Notes: generated by a model not told the origin, from the letters alone. 64,000 nucleotides of DNA from Ophiodon elongatus (GCA_016806645.1 JACSYO010002006.1:277501-341500); one strand, 5' to 3'; shown: positions 1 through 12,898, counted from the stretch's first letter. Numbers and translations: made by a program.

Positions 1-2479
1 TCTCAGCTAAATACATGACGCCCCTGCCAGCAGGATGACATTCATGGTGTATTATAAATACAGGCTGCAGAATTGGCTTGCTAATAACGTTACACGATGA
101 CATTGATGCACAACATTTTTAAACCCACGCTGCTTTGCTCTCTCTCTCTCTCTCTCTCTCTCGCTCTCTCTCTTTGATCCAACTCATGCACCAGGTGCCG
201 AATATCGCCTGAGCTCTTTCCATAAATGCGCCTCCGTGTCTAAATGAAGCCGGAAGGAACATGAACGTTAAAGTCACCTGTGCCTGAATGACAAAAACGT
301 ATCATTTTGAAGGATGGATGAAGCCAGCAATGTCACATACTCCTCGTCTGCAGACGGCTTGAGATTTGACTCATGGCCTTTTACGTGAGAGAGAAAAATG
401 AGACCAACATTTAGAAGTATCATCACATTTGCGTAAAGATGAGCAGGTCATTATTTATTTTTTATCTGATATGTTGACAATTTGATAAAAAACTTTTCTC
501 AGTCTGAACAGGTCAAGTCTGGTGTGTTCACGTTTCACATATTCAGTCTTTTACGGTTGGGACGAGCGCACAGTTACGCCTGAGCCTCCACACTTTGAAC
601 TGAAAACAGCTGGATTTATCCTCCCGCTTCTGACTCTGTGTGAAGACTCTGCAGCTCAAACCTGTAACAACACCTCCGAGCTCTGCAGTGACGCCCCACG
701 GAGAGCAGGAGAGCTGTGATTGGTCAGCTGGGAATGCTTGTGTTTTCCACTCCATATTCCTGATTTTTAATGATTCCACTGTGAAGACAACAAAGCAGTC
801 CCCAAAAAAAGACATTTATGGTATTCCAAAACTGAACAACTTACGAAACTGGGAAATTAATCAAAATCCTTAAGTAATAAATTCCCAAATTCTTTGTATT
901 AAAAAAGACACAACAAAAGGTAAGACAATCTCATAATACTGAGATTTCTTTTGGTAATTTATGAAATTAATGTACAGTTTTTGGTTATCTATATCTATTA
1001 TAAATGCATTCATGGTTCTTTATTTCTGAATGTTATTTATTCATTTAATGTTGGCCGTTCTGGTCCCACAAATAACTGTAAATACTATTTCTATAAACCT
1101 TCCTCTCTTATTGTGATCGTTCCTCTGATCCACACAGAGAATGTGAGAACGTAAACAGGATTAGTTTGGATACCAAACACGACCCAGTGATGTGGAAGAT
1201 ACGATGCTCCACGCTCCACTCTACAGGAGGCGACGGCGAGTTTCCCTCACAAGAACTCCTTTCCGTCCCGAAGTCCTTCACGATGATGTCATATCCTGTC
1301 TGGAACAACAGCCATTGTGCTCCCCAGGAAGCGAGCTTCCCGCGGACGGCTCCTTCTTCCCGCCGAGGGTCAGTCAGTGCGGTCTGACGTCGATAACTGC
1401 TGTTCAACAGGAAGAGTCATGATGAAGATTCATCACAGTGACAGAAATTATTAACTGTATGTTCACACCAGCTCAGGTCATTTAAGAGCAGAGGCGTGCG
1501 TCTCTCCTTCCATGAACATGTAAGATGATCCACGACACGGTGCGAACACGTTAAGGTACGGTACGATATTCTGCGGTTCACAGCTCCCATGTACCAAGTT
1601 TTTTCACTTACTGAATCAAAGCCAGCGAGTTTAACAACTGTTTTGATTTTGACAAATTTCATATCTGTGGTTGTGATCGATGCAGCATACCTCCAACTCT
1701 TGTAGCAGCTCCCCAATATGTATCAGTTCATCTTTATACCCTCATTAAAAGACTTAAAGACTAAAGAAAGGCCGTCAATTAACGTCAAAATAACACAATA
1801 ACCGGTCTCGAAACACCTGGCTTCTTTGACCATCCTACCCTGTGTGTTTTTTTTTGTTTCTTTGGATGGATTCACATTTGAGGGTCTTGAAAGCCGGGTG
1901 AATCTCACTGACTAAAGATGCAGAAGCGTTTTATTTACGCTTTGAGAGACGTGACAAAGTGTCGGCGTTTGAGGAACTGAGAACAGGCTGAACCGCCGTG
2001 GCTGCCTGCTACATCCCATCCTATTAAGGACCTTTACCACGCAATACAAGTTGGTGATCTCCACAGACTCGAACCTCACCACGTTACCACAGAGTCAGTC
2101 GTGTTAAACCGGGGGAAATGTTTAGCATTATGAGACACATCACGACACAGCTAAATTAAGGTAACTCATATCATAAGTTGTTCATTGTCCAAGACTGGAC
2201 AGTCAGACTTTGATACGTTGCTGCGAGGTCATTTTCTCCTCATTGATATATTGCTGGAAAAAGGTTGAAAAACTTCGATCATTGATAACTCGGGCAGCAG
2301 CAATGAATAGCGGCGGTCGTCCTCTCTCTCCTCGCTGCTGCCGTGGTGTTTACATTAGAAACAATGGAGGGAGAGGCGGCCATTGCTCGCTGTCTGATAG
2401 ACAAAACATTCCCCAGACTATTAGTCTACACATCAAATCAGTTCAATGAAAAACTGTGGTGGCGTAAGTACGCCGATAT
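1..2479. other. Intergenic, no gene seen
   Basis: I see no coding exon here. Open frames are short, lack splice context and match no family I know. A pure CT microsatellite lies at about 139-173. The rest is ordinary AT-rich spacer sequence. Confidence 0.6.
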
Positions 2480-2880
2480 ACTGCAAAAGTACTCTTTTAC
2501 GAGAAAAAGTCCTGCACTGACAATGGTACTTCAGTTGAAGTATGTGAGCATATTCAGCAAAATACTGCAACTAATGCTTCTTTTTGTTACGGGTTATCCT
2601 GATGATTATTTTCATCATTAAATCGATTGATTGTTTGGTTTGTAGAAATTATGAAAATTGCGAGAAATGCCGTCACAATTACCCAGAGCCCAAGGTGACC
2701 CCTTCAATAATTAAAAAAGGGAAAAAACAGCAAATCTTTAGCTTGTGAAGCTGGAACCATACAAATGTTTTTGTATGAAAAATGCCATAAAACGAAAAGA
2801 CTCAAGTATGAAGTAAATCAAATGTGTACTTAACTACAGTACTTAAATAAATGTACTTAGTTTCATTCCACTATTGATGA
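2480..2880. repeat. Nested dispersed teleost repeats
   Basis: Two halves rich in AAGTACT-type motifs (about 2480-2570 and 2780-2880) resemble a dispersed repeat common in percomorph genomes. The piece between them (about 2575-2745) contains the CCCAGAGCCCAAGGTGAC core of a second common repeat. The arrangement suggests that one element inserted into the other. Family names are not assigned; recognition is from memory of fish repeats. Confidence 0.45.
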
Positions 2881-3226
2881 AAACTGTCTCCATAGTTTTA
2901 CTAGTGTGTACTTTTTTATTTTGATCATGTATTGTATCATTGACACTCACATGACACACTGTCAATGAGAGTTAATTTGTCACTGATTGTTTACACGTTA
3001 GTTTATTTGTTCATAGAGCTGGTGTGAAATATTCTGCTGCATCAGACTCTTAACGGAACACGAAGGACTTTGTTCTGTCTGTTGAACTGCAGCTTCATTA
3101 AGCTAACGAGCATCAATTAATTATGTTAATGAGCTGCAGATAAAATGTCCCCTGGGGGGAAACTGATAGTCTGTTAACGAGCTGACGGGTGAGAGACAAT
3201 CTGATTGGCTCAAACAGCAGTTAGAG

Positions 3227-3228
<2 letters not shown>

Positions 3229-3270
<42 letters not shown>

Positions 3271-3420
3271 GAGGGGGCCTTCATCCTGAATTTTATCTCT
3301 CTGTGGCCATGACATGCTTATCTCTGACAACTACACACACACACGCACACACACATTCAAGACCTTGTCCAACTCTGGTCTCCTGCCAGACAGGAAAGGA
3401 TCTGTGTGTCCGTGTAAGTG

Positions 3421-3473
<53 letters not shown>

Positions 3474-3700
3474 GTGCATGTGTGTGTGTGCAAGTGCATG
3501 TGTGTGCGTGTGTGCGTGTGTGTGTGCGTGTGTGTGTGTGTGTGTGTGGGGGGGGGTGGGGGGTGTGAGTGTGTTGGATCCAGCTGTTTGCTTCATATCT
3601 GTGACCTCCTGTGGTCGCTGTGTGGGTGTGTTGGGGGAAGGAAGCTCTAACGGCTTCACACAAATATCATCTCTAATGAAGCTCCTGTGTGTGTGTACGC

Positions 3701-3731
<31 letters not shown>

Positions 3732-3735
3732 CGTC
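3229..3735. repeat. Cluster of (GT)n microsatellite arrays
   Basis: Several separate GT/TG arrays (about 3229-3268, 3423-3472, 3482-3550 and 3690-3732) lie within 500 bp, together with a short CA tract near 3335-3354 and a G-run near 3547-3562. Long open frames on both strands here encode only Cys-Val or His-Thr repeats and are artefacts of the repeat. Confidence 0.9.
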
Positions 3736-4119
3736 TGCATGAGCTCAGAGAGAGACTGGCAGATGGAGGACATCCTCCATTTAAGTGTAATGAAGTCAGG
3801 TTTATGTTGACGAATGCACTTTAAAGCATCAAAGCTGGAAAACATTCTAAACCAGTACGATGTTTATTATGATCTGATCAGAAGAGATTACGAGCAGTTT
3901 GATGAAGATTACAGAAGGTAGTGAGTTTAAAAATCCAGCAGTTTAGAAGTAGGACTACAGTTGTCTCAGACTGTCCTCCAAAGAAAACCAGCAGCATCAG
4001 TTATTTCAGCCAGAGCCACAAGACGATATGTTTACGTTCAAGTGACAGCGCAGTCGTCCCACTGATTAGACTCCAGATTTGAAAAATGTGGTAACACTTT
4101 AAAAGACATCCTGCAAAAA

Positions 4120-4479
4120 AAAAGTCTAGTGTGTAGTATTCAGGGGGCTCTATTAGCAGAAATAGAATATAGTATTCACTATAATCTTTGCATTAGTGTA
4201 TAATCACATGAATTGTTTTTTTTTTCGTTACCTTAAAAATGAGCCCTTCATCTACATAGGGAGCGGGTCCTCTTCACGGAGTTCACCATGTTGCACCACC
4301 ATGTTTCTACAGTAGCCCAGAATGGACAAACCAATCACTGGCTCTAGAGAGAGCCTTTTGTTTTACCTGAACCGTAGGTTCTCTACACGCTTAGAAAAGG
4401 AGGGTGAGTGGAGGGTTATTCAGTTGGTTACAATCTGCAACCTCACTGCTAGATGCCATTTAATACACTGCTCCTTTAA
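4120..4479 (+). mobile_element. MITE-like TIR element, forward copy
   Basis: The segment begins with AGTCTAGTGTGTAGTATT and ends with AATACACTGCTCCTTTAA, giving imperfect terminal inverted repeats. It contains internal blocks such as CCATGTTTCTACAGTAGC and ACCTCACTGCTAGATG that recur in reverse at 12253-12546 and, partly, at 12582-12898. It has no coding capacity, so it is a non-autonomous element of about 360 bp. The superfamily is not assigned. Confidence 0.65.
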
Positions 4480-6385
4480 AACCAAGGCTAAGGGGACCAA
4501 GGGAGAAACGATTGGGCACTTTGTAGGGGGAGGAGAAATAAATGACACCAGTATTTTTGTAAATACTGGTTACTCAGAAAGTACAGTAATGAGAAACACA
4601 ACTGAGCTTCGGGAAAAATTATGTTAACACTGATATGCTAAAACCAATAACCGAGTAATTACGTACATAATAAGCCACCAAACCTGTGGGGGATACAGTA
4701 AATAATCCGTTTGGTTTCCCAATACTGTACCTCAAAGGTAGTCTAGTTTTCCTCCTCTGTACTTACATTTAAGAACCAGTAGGAACCAGTAAGTATCTTA
4801 TTGGTACCTAATTCATAAAACACACAATTACACTGTACATCAGGGTCTGTATTATGAAGGGTTACCAAAACCACTTGTGTGTTGTTCTAGATGGTATGGA
4901 CGCACAACATACTTTGTAGTTTAATATGAAAGACTCTCAGTCTCATGTCAATGAAGTTTGATCCACAACCATCTAATGGCATCACGGCAGTAAAAGGAAG
5001 ACCTGGATACAGTATTCCATAAAACTAATAATACTCTCATACTTTCCCCACCCAGATTTAATCGGCCGGACCGGAGTTTGAACCTCTGACCTTCTGTTCT
5101 ATTCCCATCGACGCTGAGTTCAGACCCACAATGATTTTTTTATTCTTCCTTCTTTCAACCTGAATGGAAGTCTTTTTGTGCCCATTTGAATTGTCCATTG
5201 ACTTTGTATGCGGAACCTTTTAGACCTGCAACCTGCGACGATCACAGTTTGATCGACATCTTGTACAATCTGGTAACGCACAGCAGTACGTGAGGTTAAT
5301 TAAAGTGACGGAATAGTGCACTGTCGGCATCATTACACAGTATGTCGTTCACGGCGTCGGTGTGAAGTGAAGAGCCGGGTGAATGTGCATGAAATGACAC
5401 ACTGTGAAAAACTATGAAGGAACTATTAAAACAAATTTGACCTTCACTTTGACGAATCAGAGGCTCCCTTCATCGACTGGGAGCCCTCTTTTGTTCATGC
5501 ATCCTAAACCCTTATTCGGTATGGAAAAGGATTATGTCAGCATTAACACAGAGACTGCAGTGTCTTTAACTGCAAACCGCACACACACTCCCATTAGCAG
5601 CCGTGTCGTCTCCCACAGCTCTCTGACTGGTTTCCAACTGTTGATGATTAATTAATAGACTGCAGGAAGCAAAGCTTCTTTCTCCTGACGGGACGCTTTT
5701 TATTACGGCTGTTTTCTCATGTCCGCCCTCTAAAATGTGTCTCGTTATGCTTTGACACATGGCGTCATCGGACGCATGCAGATGTAGTTCATCATGAAAA
5801 CTGATCCACTCAAAGGGAAGTGACATCACTGGTGTGTCCCTGGTGAGTGACATCACGGCCCAGTCCAGGCTTCTGGCCACATCAGACGGCTCACTTTGAA
5901 CTGTTGTGGGTTTGCTTGCGCAATCAAGCTTAAAGATACCCCACACACTTACAAGTCCTCTAAATTAAAATTACAAAATACCTCATTTGTAGCTAAATGC
6001 CCTCCAGATCAACACAAAGCAGCGTTTTCTCATCTGATGCCCGTCAGCAGGACAACATTTCCTCCAAAACTTGACTTGTAATGATGCTTGTTTCTTACTA
6101 GCATGTACGAATTCATGTAAGACGGCATGAAATAGCATAAGTCTCTTTGTTTTGATAATCCTGACGTCTAAATCAGTGACAGAGATCGGTCAGATTGTTG
6201 ATGCGTTCGTGTGTGGCATCATTCTGTACATGTCTTCCTGTCATGTGACACTAAATACCTCCAAGACGTTCAACCCATGACTGAGGACAGACTGTAGTTC
6301 ATCAGCGAAATGACCTCTTTCTCCTGTTTGTCCCTCTGGAATCACAGAATCACATGGCGACATGAATGCAACGCACTCACATGGA
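4480..6385. other. Intergenic, no gene seen
   Basis: Open frames are short and unsupported by splice signals or recognisable protein similarity. I see no RNA gene or promoter that I can defend. Confidence 0.55.
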
Positions 6386-6389
6386 GCAC

Positions 6390-6430
<41 letters not shown>

Positions 6431-6476
6431 CACACGCACACACACACGCACGCACACACACACGCACACGCACACG
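6386..6476. repeat. (CA)n microsatellite, interrupted by CG
   Basis: An array of CA/ACGC dinucleotides about 90 bp long, with CGCA interruptions. It explains the His-Thr and Cys-Val open frames that overlap it. Confidence 0.95.
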
Positions 6477-6661
6477 AAAAGCCTCAGGATGGTGATGGCA
6501 GTGCGTCAAAACACTTTGGTCCAGAGCCTCTACCAACCAGGTTATCATGAAATTTACCGATCGCTTTCTCGAGGATCTCTCACTGTCTGCCATGACATTT
6601 AGTTCAGACATTCACGTTGAATGAATTCTAATAACATTGGTTATCCTCTGACTTTTCAACT

Positions 6662-6768
6662 GGCGACCTGTCCAGGGCGAACCCTGCCTTCGCCCAATGT
6701 CAGCTGGGATCGGCTCCAGCGCCCCGCGACCCTAAAAAGGATAAGCGGTTCGGATAATGGATGGATGG
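6662..6768 (+). mobile_element. 5'-truncated LINE 3' end with 19-bp target duplication
   Basis: A 107-bp insertion begins GGCGACCTGTCCAGGG and ends in a short (ATGG)n tail after GGATAAGCGG. This is a familiar 3' end of a teleost non-LTR retrotransposon. It is flanked by the perfect direct repeat ATCCTCTGACTTTTCAACT at 6643-6661 and 6769-6787, which is the target-site duplication expected from target-primed reverse transcription. The clade is not certain (L2/CR1-like is likely). Confidence 0.85.
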
Positions 6769-6787
6769 ATCCTCTGACTTTTCAACT

Positions 6788-8335
6788 TTTCATTATCAGG
6801 TCAAAATATTATTGTGTCCCAGTACTTTTGTTTATGGCCAAATATCTACAAAACTAATTCCCATCAGCCTCAGCTGTACTTTTTGTTTAGTGCTAATTAG
6901 CAAATGTTGGAATGCAACATATGTTGTTAAACATATGCTGCCATCAACCTGGTTAGGAAATGGGAAGTCATGTACACGAAGTCATGAAAACACCGCTGCT
7001 AGGCAACGGCAACGTGGACGCCAAAAGACTGGCTATTTGGATATTTAATGCAAGAAATGCAAAGGCATAATGATGAAATCAACATTTTCCTCAGACATAT
7101 TATAAAATTACAAAGAAAAAGTCTATACGACTCAAAATGCAACTTACCATCCACCAAAAAACTCAACGTCAGCAAACAGGTCACAATTCATGAACTCTGA
7201 GCTTTAAGAACATTCCCACGTACAAGGTTGTGAATACCACAAGAAGGGGTTTTCCACATAGACTCTTCTGTGAACAGGGTAAACACAACCCCCTTCAAAG
7301 GCAGAATAAGATGAGTAACATGGTAATCGTTGTACCTAAACATCAGCATTAGTTAGCCTCGTCATGAGCATGTTAGCATTTAGCTCAAAGGCAGTAGACG
7401 CTAACGGGGCTGGTATACGCCAACAAAGCTGGTGTCAGACGGTCAGATAGCTTTGGAACCCGCTCCCCCGCCCACACCTTAGTCCTAAACAGACAATCTG
7501 ACAGTCACGCCCACTTCACTCTGTGATTGACAAGCTGCAAGAAAGTAAATGAACTTTGGATTTGAACTTGGAGAAAGTTTTCCAAAGAAAATTGAGTCAG
7601 TGGTTGGAAAATAAAATGTATGAGTCAGATAGGTTACATAGGTCACTGCGAGGATTGTCACTTTCTCACAGCTGGTTTTGGTTGTAAATACTTTGGTGAC
7701 CATAGCAACTGCGCTGAACTTCTTCTTTTTCCTTCTCTTTGTTTTTTGACGGCGAGGCTCTCTAGATTGAATCCGGCGTTGCTAAGGAGGTTTTGACACT
7801 CGTTGCCTCCGGCAACAGATGTTGGCTCGTCCTGCATTTCTGTCGCTCCCTCTTCCTGTCATCACAGGAAGTTCACCTCTGTCAAGGCCTCCCCTGTTTA
7901 AAGGACATCAAAATAAAAGCAATGAACACTGACCTTCTGTCAAAATAAGAGTTTAGGTCCTTCACCCCTGCCCTGGACACACACACACCTCTCTCTTCCT
8001 GCCTCGCTTCATCTTTCTATTACAGCCCTCTTAAAAGCAGAGGTTACTGAGGGAAGCCCAGCCTCTGCTTCCTCCTGATTGGACAACGGAAATTCTTTAA
8101 AATCTAAAACTAAAACTCCTCAAAATTCTTTTGGATGTATGAGATGTTTTGTTAAGTATGGTCGGCTGCACTTGTCCTCTGGTTTGAATGTAGAGAATTG
8201 AGATCGAGGTATTTCCCAGGAATAATACGTGTGGGAACCTTTGGGCTTTTTAACATGCAGCATGCAGAGGGCAGAGCGTTCACACACTGACACTGTCTAT
8301 TGTATGCACTGAAACAAAGTTCTCCAAATGTCATC
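6788..8335. other. Intergenic, no gene seen
   Basis: No coding exon, RNA gene or clear repeat boundary is supported in this stretch. Confidence 0.55.
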
Positions 8336-8470
8336 AAAGGAAAAGTTTGTCATTTTGGGAAATAGGCTTATTCGCTTTCTTGCCAAGAGTGAGATGGGAA
8401 GATTGATTTTTATGTGGCTACGAACAGCAGCTGGTTAGCTTAGCATAAAGACTGGACATTTCATTCAATG
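8336..8470 (+). repeat. Dispersed teleost repeat fragment
   Basis: Contains CATTTTGGGAAATAGGCTTA, CGCTTTCTTGCCAAGAG and GGTTAGCTTAGCATAAAGAC, blocks of a very common percomorph interspersed repeat. The boundaries are approximate and I cannot name the family. Confidence 0.55.
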
Positions 8471-9170
8471 GACACATTGATGTATCCGCTCCTCAAACTT
8501 TCGCTGTTGTAGTTTTCATTTTGGAAGGGCTTAAAAAAAGAAGGCTACTTAAAGTCTCAGTGAAACGGAAGTTAGAGCATCTTTAGCCTCTGGGACGAAT
8601 GCCCCAGAGAAACAGAATATTTGAGCAGTGTATGGTTACAAGGAGGATTTAAACAAAATCCTTCTCATGACTGCGGCTCAACACACACACCTCTCTTGTC
8701 GTTAAAAGTTGCAGATTGATTAATGGATGGATGCGGTTGAAATTGGTTGGTACTAGCTCACGTACGCATGCGTCACATTGTTTTACAGGTAGAAAAGATG
8801 ATATAAAATATGAAGAAATAAAATGTTTTGTCCTTTTGTTTTGCATATATTGTTATATAGGTGACAGTATGGGGGGGGTCTAAAAAAGGGTTAAAAAAGC
8901 ATTTTTCCATTTCATCTCGACTTTAAAAAGTATTATTTATTTAAAAATATTCTACACTCTAGAACCACAACATACATGCAGCTAAAACTTTTCTCAATTT
9001 AAGTGTGTTATTTTTAAAACCTCACCGATCGGAGCGGATCATCTCGAATATTTTAACTTGAGGTTTGCTGAATGTTTTCCTGACGACATCTCTACGGTTC
9101 CTTCATATCAAATCTCTCCCAAACAAACAACGAGGGAATCTTCTAAACCAGTTGACAGCTGCACACAGAG

Positions 9171-9211
9171 TGTGTGTGTGTGTGTGTGCGTGTGCGTGTG
9201 CGTGTGCGTGT
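9171..9211. repeat. (GT)n / (GCGT)n microsatellite
   Basis: A GT array with regular GC interruptions. Confidence 0.9.
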
Positions 9212-9530
9212 GTTGAATCAATCTCCATCATAATCAGTTACCAGAATTGTCCATCCAGATGTTTATTTTGCTGGTTTAAAATAAACAAACAGGAAGTGAG
9301 ACAGAATGGCAGGAATGGGACATCCTGTAAGCAGAGAGCCTCAGTAATGACCTCCAACCAATCAGAGACTAGAGCAACAGTGAGGTCACTTCCTGTCAGC
9401 TCAACGCCATCGGAGGGAAACTCAGAAAAATGCATCTGTTTTCTATTCGGAAACAAAAACGCCTTTAGTGTGTGAACGCAGCATCAAGTGGAGAAGACAA
9501 AGAGACGTTTTGGTTTTCGATGACTGAAGC

Positions 9531-9533
<3 letters not shown>

Positions 9534-9593
<60 letters not shown>
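9534..9593. repeat. Pure (CA)n microsatellite, about 30 units
   Basis: An uninterrupted CA array of about 60 bp, likely highly polymorphic. Confidence 0.95.
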
Positions 9594-9596
<3 letters not shown>

Positions 9597-9599
9597 ATC

Positions 9600-10550
9600 C
9601 TGCATTTATGCTAATGAAGGCTCTACTCCTGACCGTTTCTGAGACTATGAGGATGAAAGGGATGTTGTTTTCATCGTGGTTGCCAGTAGCGATGTTGACA
9701 TCAAGAGCAGCTGGCGTAACTGGAGGCATTGCCACAGCAGCACAGACCCACAATGCCTCTGGAGCAAAACAGCTGTTCTGACCAGGGGCGGGAGACCTAG
9801 AAAAAGAGCGAGAGACAGTCTCTTGTGGTAAGGCAGCGGCTGAAATCGAGGCAAAATGCGTTGGGCCCTTATTGACCTCCTCCAAGTTCCCCTTTTATAC
9901 CGAAGACATACACTGCAGTACACATAATACTGCTTAGTCTCAGGTCTTCTGTGAGTGACTGACAGTTCATCTGAGTCGAGTTGAGCAAGCACAAATTTAT
10001 GAAAGTGGCTATGATCAGTATTTGAAATGGGCAGGGAACATTACTTCAGACCCGTCACACCCTGGCCACTGTACGGCAAATAAAGCGGGTTCTGAACAAT
10101 AGATTAAATAAAATGTATTGAATAGTGATGGAACTTACAGCGTATTATCACCTGATTCTGTAGTTTCCCTCAGAGCTTTCTGGAAGCCTCAGTTTATTGT
10201 TTGGGTTTTCTGGCCCCCGACTTTACGCTCAATGCTCTTATCAACCAACCTTGTTTTCAGTAGCAGCAGTCCGCTAGCTGGTGGAGCTGTATGGAGCATT
10301 TAGTAGCTAAATAGACAGGAATTTCCAAAGGGAGTAGGCGGAAATTAGATACTGCTTTCATCCTAAAGACAATGGGCTTCAATACAGATGTGAGCTTGTC
10401 AAATAGACCATTATGGTTTCTTTTGAATGGAAACATGTGTAGGCAGCATTTCATTTTTCAAGACAAAGCCAAAAACAGCTGTATTAAGATGGATTTAATA
10501 ACTATAGTGAAATGTAAATTAAATTGAATGAGTTGTACAGTTACTTGAGA
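9600..10550. other. Intergenic; possible decayed LTR-like sequence
   Basis: No gene is supported. On the minus strand, GGTATAAAAGGGG (TATA-like, about 9886-9898) lies downstream of a TGTGACGG motif near 10053. This is the kind of layout seen in solo LTRs, but I could not find matching ends or a target duplication. Confidence 0.35.
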
Positions 10551-10554
10551 AGAT

Positions 10555-10660
10555 TTGTAAGATAAGATAAGACAAGATTAGATCAAATTAGATTAGATAA
10601 GCCTTTATTGGGAAATCTGCAGGATTACTGCAGTAAAGTGTACAGTGCAACAAGAGCTAT
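10555..10660 (-). repeat. LINE 3'-tail fragment with (AGATA)n-type tail
   Basis: A degenerate GATAAGATAAG tract is followed by CCTTTATTGGGAAATCTGCAGG. This is the reverse complement of a common teleost LINE 3' end with a simple-repeat tail. The element is truncated and has no coding sequence. Confidence 0.6.
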
Positions 10661-10787
10661 CAGTAGAAGACAAAACAAAAAGTAAATAATCAAACAGTAA
10701 AGGTATAATAAATAAGTAAATCTTAAAAAACAACAAAAGTTAAAAATACGATGTAATCAGATTGAGTGGTTAGATACACATTATTGT

Positions 10788-10811
10788 ATATATATATATA
10801 TATATATATAT
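10788..10811. repeat. (TA)n microsatellite
   Basis: A short TA array followed by TTATTACATATA. Confidence 0.85.
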
Positions 10812-12252
10812 TATTACATATATGAGGAAGGAAATATAAAGTATGTATATTGATCATACATACATTGATATTGATAGTGCTATTGCACATGAATGAATGA
10901 CTGAACCCAAATTGCCATTTTAAAGATTCTGCCTAAACATGCCTCTACTAAAGCCTCTCAAACGTTGCTCTGCTTCACTTTATTAGCATCAGTCTGTGCA
11001 AAAGGGAATGTTCACATGCTGCGATATGGTTTGCACCTTCATCATTCATAAGGACACTCACTCTAAAACCGTTTATGCTTTTGTTCCATCTTCATTTACA
11101 GATACCCAGTAACATATAAACTGACGCTTATAGCTTATGCAGAAATATAACAAGTGTTAGCTTTATTATGATACCAACATTATTGAACTCGACCTTGTAG
11201 TTCCAGAGATACACTCTATTTAATTTGGGCATTTCATTTCTTTTCAAGCAGGGGCTTTAAGGAAACCTACCTGACATCCAGAGCTCTGACTGAAGTTTGA
11301 TTTTCATTTCTTGATGAGATATGAATGCAGAGTTCAGACAGAGAAACACAAACCCGCTCTGCTTGCTGAAGCTGACCTGTCCTTCTATGGTATGGGGGCC
11401 TGTGATCGGACCACCGGTTTTCAAATGGGCCAATCAGAGGCGGATCAGGTCTGATCAGGTGTGTAAAACCCACATTACTGGACCTGGAGAAGAACAATAA
11501 CGATATTATGACTAAATTTTAGAAATCATATAAATATGATCTTACAAGGCGCTTTACAGGAGTAAAGCATAAAATAAGCACATACATATAATGTAGGATT
11601 TCTTTGATAAGATCACAAAACAAATATGTAAATAATGAAAGAAATACATCGAAACAAAACATTTAGATAAAAAGGCAGCCATAAAAAAAGACTTGTTAAA
11701 GTTGTTTTTAAAAGCAAGACCTTCATGATAATTGAGCTCAAGTCCTCACGGCTGAAACATGGACTGAAATAAACACAACGGATTAATGCACTCCCTTTTC
11801 TCCTGCAGACCGAAGAGACTTCCTCACCGCCTGCGGAGGAACGTAACAATACGCACTTCTGGCAAAACTAGTTCCACTAAATCAGCTGAGTGATGAAGTC
11901 ATGAGAGTTCAAAGAGAAAACAGACAAACACCGAGGTCAGATGTGAAATATGAATCAGGACGTACACTGTGTGTTTGTGTATGAATACCATGTCTAATTA
12001 ACGTTTAAATTTGTCCTTCCTGTCCACAGTTCTCATGGTGACCGTGGGAGAGAGGGGGGAGGGGGGATAAGGGGGAGAGACGGAGGGGCGGGGAATTGTT
12101 TGATTGTCTACTCTAGACACAGATACACATACACACTCTCACAAACAGAATGAGCAGATAAAAAGCAGGACTCTTGTTGCACTGAATTCAACTGAAATCG
12201 GCAGTATGAGATATGATGAGATTATAGACGATGACTCAAGGATCGTTGGTAC
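10812..12252. other. Intergenic, no gene seen
   Basis: No coding exon or RNA gene is recognised. A G-rich purine run lies near 12050-12090. Confidence 0.5.
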
Positions 12253-12546
12253 TTTAAAGGAGCAGCGGATTTAGTGACATCTAGCGGTGAGGTTGTAGAC
12301 TGCATGCAATTGAAGACCCTTCCGCTCACCCCTCCTTCCCAAACATGTCAACAAACTACAGTGGCCTTTAGGTAACGTGACAACGCAATGTATCCTATAC
12401 CTGTAGATATAACGGCTCATTCTAAGGTAAAGAAAACACATTGATCCCTAGTTTCAAGTCATTATACACTCGTGAATGCAAAGTTATGAACATTATATTC
12501 GCTTTCTGCCAATAAACCGCCATCAATCCTATACACTGTTCCTTGA
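12253..12546 (-). mobile_element. MITE-like TIR element, copy A
   Basis: Starts TTTAAAGGAGCAG, carries GTGACATCTAGCGGTGAGGT, and ends CCTATACACTGTTCCTTGAAG. It is the reverse-orientation relative of the element at 4120-4479. No coding capacity. Confidence 0.65.
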
Positions 12547-12581
12547 AGTATATTTCCATGCCAATTCTTCTTCACTTTTAC

Positions 12582-12898
12582 TTAAAGGTTTAGTGTGTAG
12601 GATTTGGCTCCATCTGCTGATTGCACCCAACTGAAACTCCTCCCGAGCACAAAGCATGTAGGAAACCTGCGGTGACTGGCGGGAATACGCAAACATTTCA
12701 ACAACTAGAGCCGGTGTTTGGTTTGTCCGTTCTGGGCTACTGTAGAAACACGGAGGCTGAAGCTGTTAGGAGGACGTTAACGAAAACACAACAATACTTA
12801 TTTTCAGGTGATTATACATAAAGGAAAACAAACCTATTAATATCATATTCCATCTCTTCCAATACATCCCCCTAAATGCTACACACTGTTCCTTTAAG
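12582..12898 (-). mobile_element. MITE-like TIR element, copy B
   Basis: The ends TTAAAGGTTTAGTGTGTAGG and CTACACACTGTTCCTTTAA are imperfect inverted repeats. The internal block TTTGGTTTGTCCGTTCTGGG matches the reverse complement of the 4120-4479 copy. It lies in the same orientation as copy A, about 35 bp away, so the two form a direct tandem of MITEs. Confidence 0.65.

Noticed and set aside
3121..3845. Overlapping open frames of 68 to 162 codons on both strands
   Set aside because: They are Cys-Val or His-Thr repeats from (GT)n/(CA)n microsatellites. The same reasoning removes the frames at 6241-6611, 9484-9885, 16290-16556 and 37424-37735.
9480..10060. Possible solo LTR on the minus strand (TGTGACGG start, TATAAAAGGGG)
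   Set aside because: I could not find a matching 3' end or a target duplication, so it is left as a note only.
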